The notes under the pieces: generated by a model | What the model saw: the letters and a program-made list of their open reading frames with translations, nothing else | Database searches by the model: none | What the model was told of the DNA's origin: nothing | Assembly: GCF_938045225.1 (NCBI RefSeq) | Contig: NZ_CALINL010000153.1 | Location: 1 to 25,665 of the forward strand | Origin: an uncultured Campylobacter sp. | GTDB taxonomy: Bacteria; Campylobacterota; Campylobacteria; Campylobacterales; Campylobacteraceae | Direction: 5' to 3' | Length of the DNA stretch: 25,665 bases | Program-made: the position numbers and the translations under genes | In this document: piece by piece, positions 1-7,277 of the stretch | How the letters are laid out: each line of letters starts with the position of its first letter | How positions within the stretch are numbered: the first letter of the stretch is position 1

Positions 1-50
1 TTTTTAGAAATTATTTTTATTTAAGGCTCAACGGAACTTAATACAAATAC

Positions 51-73
51 AAGGAGCATTAAGTTACGATGAG
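51..73. repeat. 23-bp direct repeat, left copy
   Basis: Bases 51-73 are identical to bases 1061-1083 (core GGAGCATTAAGTTACGATGA). The two copies are 1010 bp apart and bracket the phosphatase gene at 143-808. In one plus-strand frame both copies read GALSYDE. In this left copy that frame runs from the codon after a TAG at 5-7 to a TAA at 86-88, so it encodes only a short peptide. Outside the 23 bases the similarity fades quickly. Confidence 0.85.
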
Positions 74-142
74 CCAAATAAAATTTAAATTTTAAACAAT
101 AGTATAGCCAGGCCGTCGTCTATATGGTTTAAGTTTAAACAA

Positions 143-808
143 TTATATACCTCGATGCTCGCTAGCTACTATAAATTTAACCGCCTCAAACGCGTTTTTA
201 AAGATCAAATTTGAATATTCGCGTAAACTAGCCTCTTTACCGTAGCCGCAAACCAGTCCGACGCCGACTACTCCTGCGCGCCTAGCTGCTTCTAGGTCCA
301 TCATAGTATCTCCGACCATAAAGGCTCTGGCTTTATCTTGCGCGCTAGTTTTGCCTAGGCGCTCAAGAGCCGTATTTATAGGTTCGGGATCCGGCTTTGG
401 ATTTACGACGTCGTCCCTGCCGATCACCGTTTTAATAAATTTCATAACACCCAAATATTCAAGCAAAATAATGGAAAACTTTGATGTTTTAGTGGTTACG
501 ACGCCTACGTCCGCAAACTCGCTAGCAAGTGCTAGTGCTCCCGCAGCACCCTCGAGTAACGATGTTTGTTCCAAAAAAATCTGTTCATAACGCGCCTTAT
601 ATGCAGCGATATAATCAGGTACGAGCTGCGTCGGCGCGCCGAGTCCCGCAAACATAACGTCAAGCGGGTGCCCGACTAGCGCCCTGACCGCTTCATGATT
701 AGGGGTTGATTCGCCGTGAGCGTGAAACGCGGCATTAAATCCATCTAGGATAGCCGGAGTCGAGTCAATAAGCGTACCGTCGAGATCAAAAAGTATAGTT
801 TTTTTCAT
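143..808 (-). CDS. gph: HAD-family phosphatase, probable phosphoglycolate phosphatase
   Basis: This 221-residue protein is a haloacid dehalogenase superfamily hydrolase of the phosphoglycolate phosphatase type. Motif I is FDLDGTLIDS (residues 7-16), with the nucleophilic and acid/base aspartates at positions 8 and 10. An alpha-helical cap follows, then motif II around VVTTKTSKF, motif III in KPDPEPI and motif IV in MVGDTMMDLEAA. The family dephosphorylates 2-phosphoglycolate or similar small phosphate esters in the cytoplasm; the exact substrate cannot be read from sequence. Length is normal for Gph. The ATG at 808 is preceded by AAAGAA and by a TAAAAT box about 40 bases upstream. It stands alone, between the broken mscS region and the window edge. 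In C. jejuni an HAD gene occupies the same place next to cadF (from memory). It lies between the two copies of a 23-bp direct repeat. Confidence 0.85.
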   Translation of the reverse strand: MKKTILFDLDGTLIDSTPAILDGFNAAFHAHGESTPNHEAVRALVGHPLDVMFAGLGAPTQLVPDYIAAYKARYEQIFLEQTSLLEGAAGALALASEFADVGVVTTKTSKFSIILLEYLGVMKFIKTVIGRDDVVNPKPDPEPINTALERLGKTSAQDKARAFMVGDTMMDLEAARRAGVVGVGLVCGYGKEASLREYSNLIFKNAFEAVKFIVASEHRGI

Positions 809-1032
809 TATATTTCTTTCATTTTATTTAATGTCGCAAATTTGACTGCATTTTAGCACCGATTTTACGTTATCATAAACTTTGATTTTACTTTTTGTAT
901 TTTAAAATTTTCCTTAAGCAGATTTCTGCAAATTCGAGATTTTAAAAATTGCAATAATTTTTGAATTAGATCTTAAATTTTATACAGCAATAACTTGTGA
1001 TATTTAAATTATAGTTTTAACGCAATATTTAT

Positions 1033-1209
1033 ATGGCCCTCTTTAACTTAAGCTCACACAAAGGAGCATTAAGTTACGATGAGAGCTATGTTCTTGAAAG
1101 TAACGAGCGTAGCGAAGTAAAGTTTAGATATCATACTAAAACTACACAGGAAAACTTATATCAGAAACTATTAAAATTGATAAGAGAGAATATGCTTAAG
1201 TTTAATTGA
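1033..1209 (+). pseudogene. Short open frame of 58 codons, possible gene remnant
   Basis: Starting at the ATG at 1033 the frame encodes 58 residues. It passes through the repeat (GALSYDE), continues as SYVLESNERSEVKFRYHTK and ends with a lysine/leucine-rich helix-like tail, LYQKLLKLIRENMLKFN. The composition looks like real protein rather than random AT-rich translation, yet there is no ribosome binding site before the ATG and a TAA lies just upstream in frame (1018-1020). I do not recognise the family. It may be the C-terminal piece of a gene whose upstream part is outside the window or was displaced, since the left repeat copy at 51-73 carries the same GALSYDE frame. It could also be a non-coding coincidence. 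It is the only substantial plus-strand frame between 1 and 25172 that I could not dismiss as a shadow of a minus-strand gene. Confidence 0.3.
1061..1083. repeat. 23-bp direct repeat, right copy
   Basis: Identical to bases 51-73. Here the GALSYDE frame opens into the 58-codon frame at 1033-1209, whereas in the left copy it closes after five more codons. Confidence 0.85.
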
Positions 1210-1600
1210 GCCTATAAATTTTGAGCAACCGTAGCAACAAATAAAATTTAGCTTTTAAATAAAATCGTATTTTAAAATATAATCCATTTAGAAGCAAACC
1301 GGCAAGCACCAATTTTAATTTCGTAATTTATTTTAGACCGTCAAATTTTGACCCTTCGGTATAACATGTAAAAAATATGCCAATTTTTGCACTTTTCTCA
1401 AACATAAATACAAAAATCAAATCTTGCACAATTGTATATTTTTATAAGAATAAAATAAAGCCGACCTACAGACAAAATTTAACCATTGTACCGCAAAAAT
1501 CTAATAGATAAGTATAAAAATTTAATTTAAAAATCTGCTACCTTAAGATACACCAAAGACTAAACATACGCAAGAGACCGCAAAATAGCACAAGTTAAAT

Positions 1601-2422
1601 CTATTCGTTTTCTTTTTTATCCTGATAGCAAATACTAAGCTGCCGTGATGGTATAGAAATACCTTCAGTGTCAAACGCAAGCTTAACGCTCTCTAACACG
1701 ACAAACTGTACATCTGAAAAATCCCCGCTAGCGCACCAAAATCTTGCAACTATATTTACACCGTTTTCGCCTAGACTTTCAACACCTACAAAGGGCCTTG
1801 GCTCTTTTAGTATCTTTCGATTTTCGACAGCTATATTTAAAATAATCTCTTTAACAAGCCTCAAATCATCTTTATAATCTATGACAAATACAAGATCAAC
1901 ACGCCTAGTACCTTCCTTTGAAAAGTTAATTATATTGCCACTTATTATACGACCGTTCGGAATAATAATAGTTTTGTTATCGGCCGTAGTTAAAACAGCA
2001 CTAAACATATTGATCTCTTTAACCGACCCCTGTACGCCTGCAACTTCAATATGATCTTTTAGCTTAAACGGTCTAAAAAAATTATCAAAAATCCTGCGCC
2101 GATGTTTGAAAAAGTATCCTTAAACGCCATGCCTATAGCAAGACCGATAGCACCTAGCGCAGCAACAAACATAGACGTCTCGACGCCCAAATTTGCAATC
2201 GCGGCTATTATCACAAAAGCCATGAGAAGCGTTTTGATGATATTTAGTAAAAAACTCGAAAGAGTTTCGTCAAGTCTAGAGGAAATGATTAATTTTGATA
2301 TAAGATTTGAGATTTTAGCTACTAGCCATTTGCCGATAAGCAAGATGGCGATAGAAGCTAAAAATTTTTAAAGAATAGGACGAGATTAACGACCAAATAA
2401 GTTCAAATTTAATCTCATCCAT
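1601..2422 (-). pseudogene. mscS: MscS-type mechanosensitive channel, broken by two frameshifts
   Basis: Reading from an ATG at 2422, three consecutive pieces in different frames rebuild one small-conductance mechanosensitive channel of about 273 residues, close to the E. coli length of 286. Piece one begins MDEIKFELIWSL and runs to about 2362. Piece two (to 2059) has the pore-lining helix with ALGAIGLAIGMAFKDTFSNI. Piece three starts RPFKLKDHIEVAGVQGSV and contains the beta-domain hallmark IIIPNGRIISGNIINFS and the C-terminal domain, stopping at 1601. The first break is at an A5T5 tract near 2362-2371, where one base too many is present. The second is at a run of seven A (2075-2081 on the plus strand), where one more base would restore the frame. 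Intact MscS relieves hypo-osmotic shock in the inner membrane. As written no full channel can be made. Base-call error in homopolymers or slippage-based switching are alternatives to true decay. Confidence 0.8.
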
Positions 2423-2442
2423 GCATTATTAAGCTAGGCTAA

Positions 2443-3441
2443 TTATTTGTTAAATCTAGCTTCAACGCGTCTATTTTCAGCGCGTCCTTCTTTTGTTTTG
2501 TTTGAAGCGACAGGTTTAAGCTCGCCGTATCCTACGGTAGTGATTTTGTCTGCGCTTACGCCAAGTTCTTCAAGAGCTTTAGCAACTGCGTTTGCTCTTT
2601 TTTCAGATAGTTTTTGGTTGTAAGCCTCAGCGCCAACGCTATCTGTGTGACCGCTTAGAACTACGCGGTAGCCTGGGTTTTCACCCATAAAGTTAGCTAC
2701 TTTTTTGATCTCCTCAAGATATTTTGGAGTTATTTTGTAGCTGTCGAATGCGAAGTTTACGCCGATATCTCTAAGAACGATACCCTTCTCGCATCCAGTT
2801 TCATCAACTACTACGCCAGCCGGTGTATTTGGGCATTGATCGACATCGTTTAAAACGCCGTCGTTATCGTCGTCAAGCACTACGACGGCTTGCTCTTTAA
2901 CCTCAACCACTTCAGCTACTACAGGAGCGTTTTTAGGAGCAAAACCTACTGCAAAACCTAGAGTATAGAATAGGTTGTGGTCGCCATGGTTAAATTTAAT
3001 AGCGTCTACAGCTTCAGCACGCAATGCGAAGTTGTCGGTGATTTGGTATCTTAAGCCAAGACCGTATTGACCGAAACCGCCGTCATCGTTTTTAACGAAT
3101 CTTTTTGAAACATCTTCATATCCAGCGCCAAGCAAACCATAAAGAGATAGCTTTTCAGTTAGACCGAAATCTTTAATAGCGTTAACGAAATATCTAGTAG
3201 CTTTACCGTCTACGCCATACTCTCTGATTTTATTAGTATGGCTAAGACCAAGCTCAACATGATCTAGGAAAAAATTCTCAAGATTTCTTCCTATTCTCAA
3301 ACCGATAGCAGACTGTTCGTTAACTCCTAGGTTTCCCTCAGGGTGAACTCCGCCGATAGTTGGAGTTAATTCATATTTGTAAGCTGAATCAGCAGCAAAA
3401 AGAGCTGTAGCAGCAACTAAAGCAATAGCAATCTTTCTCAT
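2443..3441 (-). CDS. cadF: OmpA-family outer membrane protein, CadF homologue
   Basis: A 332-residue outer membrane protein. The start at 3441 is preferred over the ATG at 3456 because AAAGGA, a good ribosome site, overlaps the upstream ATG and lies eight bases before 3441. The signal peptide MRKIAIALVAATALFA is followed by an eight-strand-type barrel (to about residue 168), a calcium-binding thrombospondin type 3 stretch (LDDDNDGVLNDVDQCP, 189-204) and a C-terminal OmpA peptidoglycan-binding domain (about 228-330, with SGHTDSVGAEAYNQKLSEKR). Barrel segments GQYGLGLRYQITDNFALR and NHGDHNL align with C. jejuni CadF, and the position next to rpsI/rplM is the same as for cadF there. The fibronectin-binding FRLS of C. 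jejuni CadF is YQIT here (132-135), so adhesion may differ. It has its own promoter and is monocistronic. Confidence 0.85.
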   Translation of the reverse strand: MRKIAIALVAATALFAADSAYKYELTPTIGGVHPEGNLGVNEQSAIGLRIGRNLENFFLDHVELGLSHTNKIREYGVDGKATRYFVNAIKDFGLTEKLSLYGLLGAGYEDVSKRFVKNDDGGFGQYGLGLRYQITDNFALRAEAVDAIKFNHGDHNLFYTLGFAVGFAPKNAPVVAEVVEVKEQAVVVLDDDNDGVLNDVDQCPNTPAGVVVDETGCEKGIVLRDIGVNFAFDSYKITPKYLEEIKKVANFMGENPGYRVVLSGHTDSVGAEAYNQKLSEKRANAVAKALEELGVSADKITTVGYGELKPVASNKTKEGRAENRRVEARFNK

Positions 3442-3461
3442 AGAAAATCCTTTCATGGTGA

Positions 3462-3512
3462 AATGTATTTTTTAATAATATCACAAAAATTATAAATTTC
3501 GTTTTAACATTT
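3462..3512 (-). promoter_or_regulatory. Candidate sigma70 promoter of cadF
   Basis: On the minus strand TGATATTAT occurs with the hexamer TATTAT at 3480-3475, an extended minus-10 element of the kind common in Campylobacter, preceded by T-rich sequence. The start of transcription would be near 3468, about 27 bases before the preferred cadF ATG. No clear minus-35 box is visible, as usual for this genus. Confidence 0.5.
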
Positions 3513-3585
3513 GATATTTATAAAAAATATAATTAAATAATCATAAATATCAATGCACCTCAAATTCGCACCGCTCTCAAAACTA

Positions 3586-3975
3586 TTAGCGTTTAGAGAA
3601 TTGCGGGCTTCTTCTAGCTTTTCTTCTACCGAATTTCTTACGCTCGACAACGCGTGAGTCGCGAGTTAGTAGACCTTTTGGTTTTAGAGTCGCTCTGAAG
3701 TCGGCGTCAAATAGAGCCAATGCTCTTGATATGCCGTGTCTTAGCGCCTCAGCTTGAGCAGAGTATCCGCCGCCTAGAGTAGTTGCGGTTACGTCTACAG
3801 AGCTCTCTTGTTTTGTTAAAAGTAGAGGTTGAACTACTTTTAGCTTGATAGCCTCGTGTCCGCCGAGCCAAGTGTTTAGATCAAGTCCGTTTACTAAAAT
3901 TTTGCCGCTGCCCGATTTTAGCCAGACTTTTGCTACGGCAGTTTTTCTTTTACCGGTTGCATAAACTTTCGCCAT
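3586..3975 (-). CDS. rpsI: 30S ribosomal protein S9 (uS9)
   Basis: 129 residues, the normal bacterial S9 length. It has MAKVYATGKRKTAVAKV at the N terminus, GGGYSAQAEALRHGISRAL in the middle and the basic C-terminal tail KFGRRKARRSPQFSKR that reaches toward the decoding site and P-site tRNA in the 30S subunit. It starts two bases after the rplM stop codon, forming the conserved rplM-rpsI pair, and is surely co-transcribed with it. Nothing is unusual. The stretch between its stop and the cadF promoter holds no gene. Confidence 0.98.
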   Translation of the reverse strand: MAKVYATGKRKTAVAKVWLKSGSGKILVNGLDLNTWLGGHEAIKLKVVQPLLLTKQESSVDVTATTLGGGYSAQAEALRHGISRALALFDADFRATLKPKGLLTRDSRVVERKKFGRRKARRSPQFSKR

Positions 3976-3977
3976 GA

Positions 3978-4406
3978 TTATTTTCCTTCTTTTTTAGCTA
4001 TTTGAGCCGTGTGCGGGTGCTCGCTGCCGGCGTAAACTTTTAGTTTTTTTATTATCTCTCTACCGAGTTTTGTTTTTGGAAGCATTCCGCGAACGGCTAG
4101 CTTGAACAGTTTTTCAGGTTTATCAGCCAAAAGCTCACCGAATTTCTCGCTCTTCGTGCTGCCGAAATATCCTGAATGGCGGTGATAAAGCTTTTGCTCG
4201 GCTTTATTGTTGCCGGTAAATTCAGCTTTAGAAGCGTTGATTATGATAACGTAATCGCCGCAATCGACATTCGGAGTGAAATTTGGCTTATGCTTACCGC
4301 GAAGCAGCGTAGCTACCTCGGTTAGCAATCTACCAAAACGCTTGCCTGCCGCGTCAAGCACGATCCACTCGCGCTCCACTTCGTTTGGTTTTGTTATTTT
4401 CGTCAT
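3978..4406 (-). CDS. rplM: 50S ribosomal protein L13 (uL13)
   Basis: 142 residues with the L13 signatures: WIVLDAAGKRFGRLLTEVA near the N terminus, LLRGKHKPNFTPNVDCGDYVIIINA, LYHRHSGYFGS and the C-terminal AVRGMLPKTKLGREIIKKLKVYAG followed by HPHTAQ. L13 is an early-assembly protein of the 50S subunit. The ATG at 4406 follows AAAGGG. It is the first gene of the rplM-rpsI operon; the 75-base gap upstream to the end of addA holds a candidate promoter and a perfect palindrome. Confidence 0.98.
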   Translation of the reverse strand: MTKITKPNEVEREWIVLDAAGKRFGRLLTEVATLLRGKHKPNFTPNVDCGDYVIIINASKAEFTGNNKAEQKLYHRHSGYFGSTKSEKFGELLADKPEKLFKLAVRGMLPKTKLGREIIKKLKVYAGSEHPHTAQIAKKEGK

Positions 4407-4436
4407 TTCTTACCCTTTAGATAATTTTAAGTCGTG

Positions 4437-4442
4437 ATTGTA
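4437..4442 (-). promoter_or_regulatory. Candidate minus-10 box of the rplM-rpsI operon
   Basis: The minus-strand sequence TTTGAATACAATC contains TACAAT at 4442-4437, about 30 bases before the rplM start codon. It lies in the only gap between addA and rplM. The minus-35 region is weak. Confidence 0.4.
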
Positions 4443-4460
4443 TTCAAATGCACCTTACAG

Positions 4461-4479
4461 ATAGCTTAATTTAAGCTAT
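4461..4479. repeat. Perfect 19-base palindrome just after the addA stop codon
   Basis: ATAGCTTAA, one base, then TTAAGCTAT. It begins two bases after the addA TAA and lies upstream of the rplM promoter candidate. On the minus strand it would form a hairpin of about eight pairs, but no U-run follows, so a classic terminator is doubtful. It could stabilise the addA 3' end or be a regulator site for rplM. Confidence 0.5.
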
Positions 4480-4481
4480 AT

Positions 4482-7277
4482 TTAAATATCAATGCTTCGA
4501 ATTTCGCCCCGTAAAGCGTAAAATATCGCCGCCCTCACACTCAAATTCGGATAAATTTGAGCCAGTATTTTTTTGTATTCCGCCACTTGCGCGATATTTT
4601 CATCTATATTTTTATAGCTAGTTTTATAGTCGATCACGCAGATTTCGGTTTCGTCCAAGCAGAGCAAGTCAAGCTGTTTTAATGCGCCATCATATCGCAA
4701 GGGCTGCTCTTTAAACGTACGCTTCCCTCGCGTCATTTGCTTAAATTTAGGCTCGTTTATCAATTTTAACCCACGCGCGTAAATTTCATCCAGCTCGCCC
4801 TCGTCCAAAAATTTATGAAAAGCGTTTCGCATCGAAATTTGCGCCGTTTTTAGCGAGTCCTCGTCAAATTTTTCCGCCATCTCGAGCAGATAGTGCAGCG
4901 CTAAACCAAAATAAATCGCCTTTTGATTTTTACCCTCGGTTTTGGGCGTTTCGTCTACGGTTTGCTTTGAAATTTGAGCTAGTTTAATAGGCTCAAATTT
5001 GCCCGCTACACTCAAATTTAGCGCCTTGCTAGGAGTCGGTTCGCCAAAGCTAAAATCAATCAAATCAAGATACTCTATAACCTCGCCGCTACTCTCATAC
5101 GCCCCAAAAAAGCTAGGATTTCTACCATTTGCGCCCGTTTTTTTTACGATGATTAGCCCACTGATCGCCCGCGTTAGAGCGACGTAGAGCTTATTCATAT
5201 CCTCCTCGCGCTCGAGCCGCGCCGCTTTTTCTTTTAGCCTTGCAAAATCCTCGTCGATGCACTGTTTTTTGACGTTGTGGCGCACCTGCCAGGAACTCGC
5301 GTCGGCGTCATATTCGGCGATAAAATTTGACCCGTCGTGCCGTCCGGCGCCCATTTTATCGCACACGATCACGTTTTCAAACTCCAGCCCCTTTGACTTG
5401 TGTACGGTCATGATTTTCACGCCCTCGCCGCTTTTTGCGCTCGCTTTTGCCTCAAATCTATCAAGATTATAGATAAACTCGGTCAAATTTGAGTAAGGCT
5501 GCGCTAGCTCAAGTAGCCGCAAAACGTCCGCGTCGCTCATATCTACGCCGAGCCTGCCCGCTAGATAGTGCAAGCTCTCAAGCGCCGATTTTTGCGGATT
5601 TACGCTTAGTTTTACGGCATTTACATCAAGGATCGCTTCGGTATTTAGCTTGTAAATTTGCTCGCCAAATAGGCAAAATTTAGCGTACTCCACTACTGCG
5701 CGCGCATTTTTGCTAGCTAGCAGGGGCATCACGCCCTCGCTCACGCTTTTTATGCCAGCTTCGTCAAGCAAATTTGCGATTTTATTTATGTCGTCGTTTT
5801 TCCAGCAAAGCACGGTGATATCGTCCTCGCGGACACCTTTTTCAAGCAGAAATTTAACCTGCTGCGCAGCCTCCATCGCTACGTCATCGCCGCTGCTTAC
5901 CCGCACGAAGCCAAGATCGTCCTCCTGTGCCTTAAAATACGGCATCTCGCCTACCAAATTTACCCGCTCGCCCTCTTTTTCGGGCGTTCTTTGCGGTTTA
6001 AAATTTTCGATCTTGCCCGCAAACACGGCATTCGTAAATCTAACTAGCGCCTTTTTGCTGCGGTAATTTACCTCCAAATTTTGCGCTTTGATCTGCGGAA
6101 AATCGCGCATCAGCTTGCCGAAAAGCTCCTTTTTGCCGCCGCGAAAACGGTAAATGCTCTGTTTTACGTCGCCGACGTAAAAAAAACTGCCAAGCCCGTT
6201 TTGTCCGTATCCGGCGACGATTTCCTCGATGAGCGGACGCATGATCTCGTACTGCGCGACGTTGGTGTCCTGAAACTCGTCGATGAGTAGGTGATTTATC
6301 CGTCCGTCGAGTCTAAAATAAAGCATCTGCGCGTCCGTCTCGCCGCCTCGCAAAAGCTCGTAAACCAGGCGCGCCACATCGCTAAATGCGAGAGAATTTA
6401 GCCTTTTGTTTAGCGAGATTTTGCACTCTTTGTAGATTTTTAAAAATCTAGCCAGTTCGGCGATTTTATACTCTTCAAGCTCGTCAAAATAGCGCCTTAG
6501 CCGCGCTTTTAGCGTAAAAAACATCTCATCGAGCTCTGGCGTATAAATTTTAGAAAATGTACGATAATCAAGACTCGCGCGCGACATAAAAGAGCGAGCT
6601 AAGATTTCGCCAGGACTTCCATCTTTTACGGCACTTTGTGCGTCTTTACCGCCGCCTCTAGCCATGACGTATTCGCGCATATTTTTTAGCGCTTCTGCAA
6701 CGCTGCTTTCGTTTGGAAACGCCGCATTTTCGCTGCTTTTTAGCTCGCCGAAATTTTCGTAAAACATCTCTAAGCTCTCAAAAAAGCTACTCTGACTGCG
6801 CTCGGCCGTCGCTATCAAATTCGCAAGCGCTTTTAGCAGCCGCATATCCTTGCTCACGCTCGCGACGAACTCGCCCCGCTGTAGCTCGTTTAAATTTTCG
6901 CTCACTTCAAAATCGGCGCTTAGCCCCAAATTTAAGCAAAAGCTGCGCAGGATGCCGACGAAAAACGAGTCAAACGTGCCGATTTTTAGATCGCTTTCTA
7001 AAAAATGAGTCGCCCGCGCGTCGCGCATGGCTAAAATCTTATCCCTGCCAGAGCCCAAAATTTGCTCTAGCTCGGCTAGCTCCGCGCCCTTTTCCTCGAG
7101 CCGCAAAAAGGTCTGCACGATGCGCTCTTTCATCTCATTAGCGGCCTTTTTGGTGAAGGTCAGCGCCGTGATCTCGCGCGCGTCGGCGCCCGATAGTAAA
7201 ATCGCAATAAAACGCACGCTAAGCGCAAAGGTCTTGCCGCTGCCCGCACTCGCCTCTAGGGCCAAAAACGGCTTCAT
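4482..7277 (-). CDS. addA: AddA-type helicase-nuclease subunit (RecB-like)
   Basis: 931 residues, the large subunit of the AddAB double-strand-break processing enzyme that replaces RecBCD in epsilon-proteobacteria. UvrD-like helicase motifs are in order: Walker A EASAGSGKTFAL (residues 8-19), ALTFTKKAANEMKERI (motif Ia), LLIDEFQDTN (Walker B), GDVKQSIYRFRGG (motif III), VNYRSKKALVRF (motif IV), KIMTVHKSKGLEFENVIV (motif V) and MNKLYVALTRA (motif VI). The C-terminal nuclease domain has AIYFGLALHYLLEMA, EICVIDYKTSYKN and the QVAEYKKIL helix, so both motor and nuclease appear active. The start overlaps the addB stop by four bases (ATGA-type coupling). The order addB-addA-rplM-rpsI matches C. jejuni. 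It ends two bases before a palindrome. Confidence 0.93.
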   Translation of the reverse strand: MKPFLALEASAGSGKTFALSVRFIAILLSGADAREITALTFTKKAANEMKERIVQTFLRLEEKGAELAELEQILGSGRDKILAMRDARATHFLESDLKIGTFDSFFVGILRSFCLNLGLSADFEVSENLNELQRGEFVASVSKDMRLLKALANLIATAERSQSSFFESLEMFYENFGELKSSENAAFPNESSVAEALKNMREYVMARGGGKDAQSAVKDGSPGEILARSFMSRASLDYRTFSKIYTPELDEMFFTLKARLRRYFDELEEYKIAELARFLKIYKECKISLNKRLNSLAFSDVARLVYELLRGGETDAQMLYFRLDGRINHLLIDEFQDTNVAQYEIMRPLIEEIVAGYGQNGLGSFFYVGDVKQSIYRFRGGKKELFGKLMRDFPQIKAQNLEVNYRSKKALVRFTNAVFAGKIENFKPQRTPEKEGERVNLVGEMPYFKAQEDDLGFVRVSSGDDVAMEAAQQVKFLLEKGVREDDITVLCWKNDDINKIANLLDEAGIKSVSEGVMPLLASKNARAVVEYAKFCLFGEQIYKLNTEAILDVNAVKLSVNPQKSALESLHYLAGRLGVDMSDADVLRLLELAQPYSNLTEFIYNLDRFEAKASAKSGEGVKIMTVHKSKGLEFENVIVCDKMGAGRHDGSNFIAEYDADASSWQVRHNVKKQCIDEDFARLKEKAARLEREEDMNKLYVALTRAISGLIIVKKTGANGRNPSFFGAYESSGEVIEYLDLIDFSFGEPTPSKALNLSVAGKFEPIKLAQISKQTVDETPKTEGKNQKAIYFGLALHYLLEMAEKFDEDSLKTAQISMRNAFHKFLDEGELDEIYARGLKLINEPKFKQMTRGKRTFKEQPLRYDGALKQLDLLCLDETEICVIDYKTSYKNIDENIAQVAEYKKILAQIYPNLSVRAAIFYALRGEIRSIDI

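Larger units (their letters stand above)
809..1600. other. AT-rich intergenic region, probably decayed DNA
   Basis: About 790 bases between the phosphatase start and the end of the broken mscS. It is clearly richer in A and T than the flanking genes. It holds the right copy of a 23-bp direct repeat (1061-1083), a 58-codon open frame on the plus strand (1033-1209) and an isolated TATAAT at 1278-1283 with no plus-strand gene downstream. I see no RNA gene, no mobile element ends and no other convincing reading frame. Together with the frameshifted mscS next to it, it looks like a region losing genes; that is inference. Confidence 0.5.

Noticed and set aside
121..140. TATGGTTTAAGTTTAAA near the left edge resembles TATGGTTTAAGCTTAAA at about 11153-11169.
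   Set aside because: The match is short and of low complexity, and neither site has a shared context that suggests a function.
1278..1283. Perfect TATAAT on the plus strand suggested a promoter.
   Set aside because: No plus-strand gene or structured RNA follows it; such boxes are expected by chance in AT-rich spacer.
3545..3556. The 12-mer AAATATCAATGC occurs here and at 4484-4495, with AATGCACCT near both.
   Set aside because: One copy overlaps the end of addA coding sequence and the shared part is short and AT-rich; no consistent position relative to promoters.
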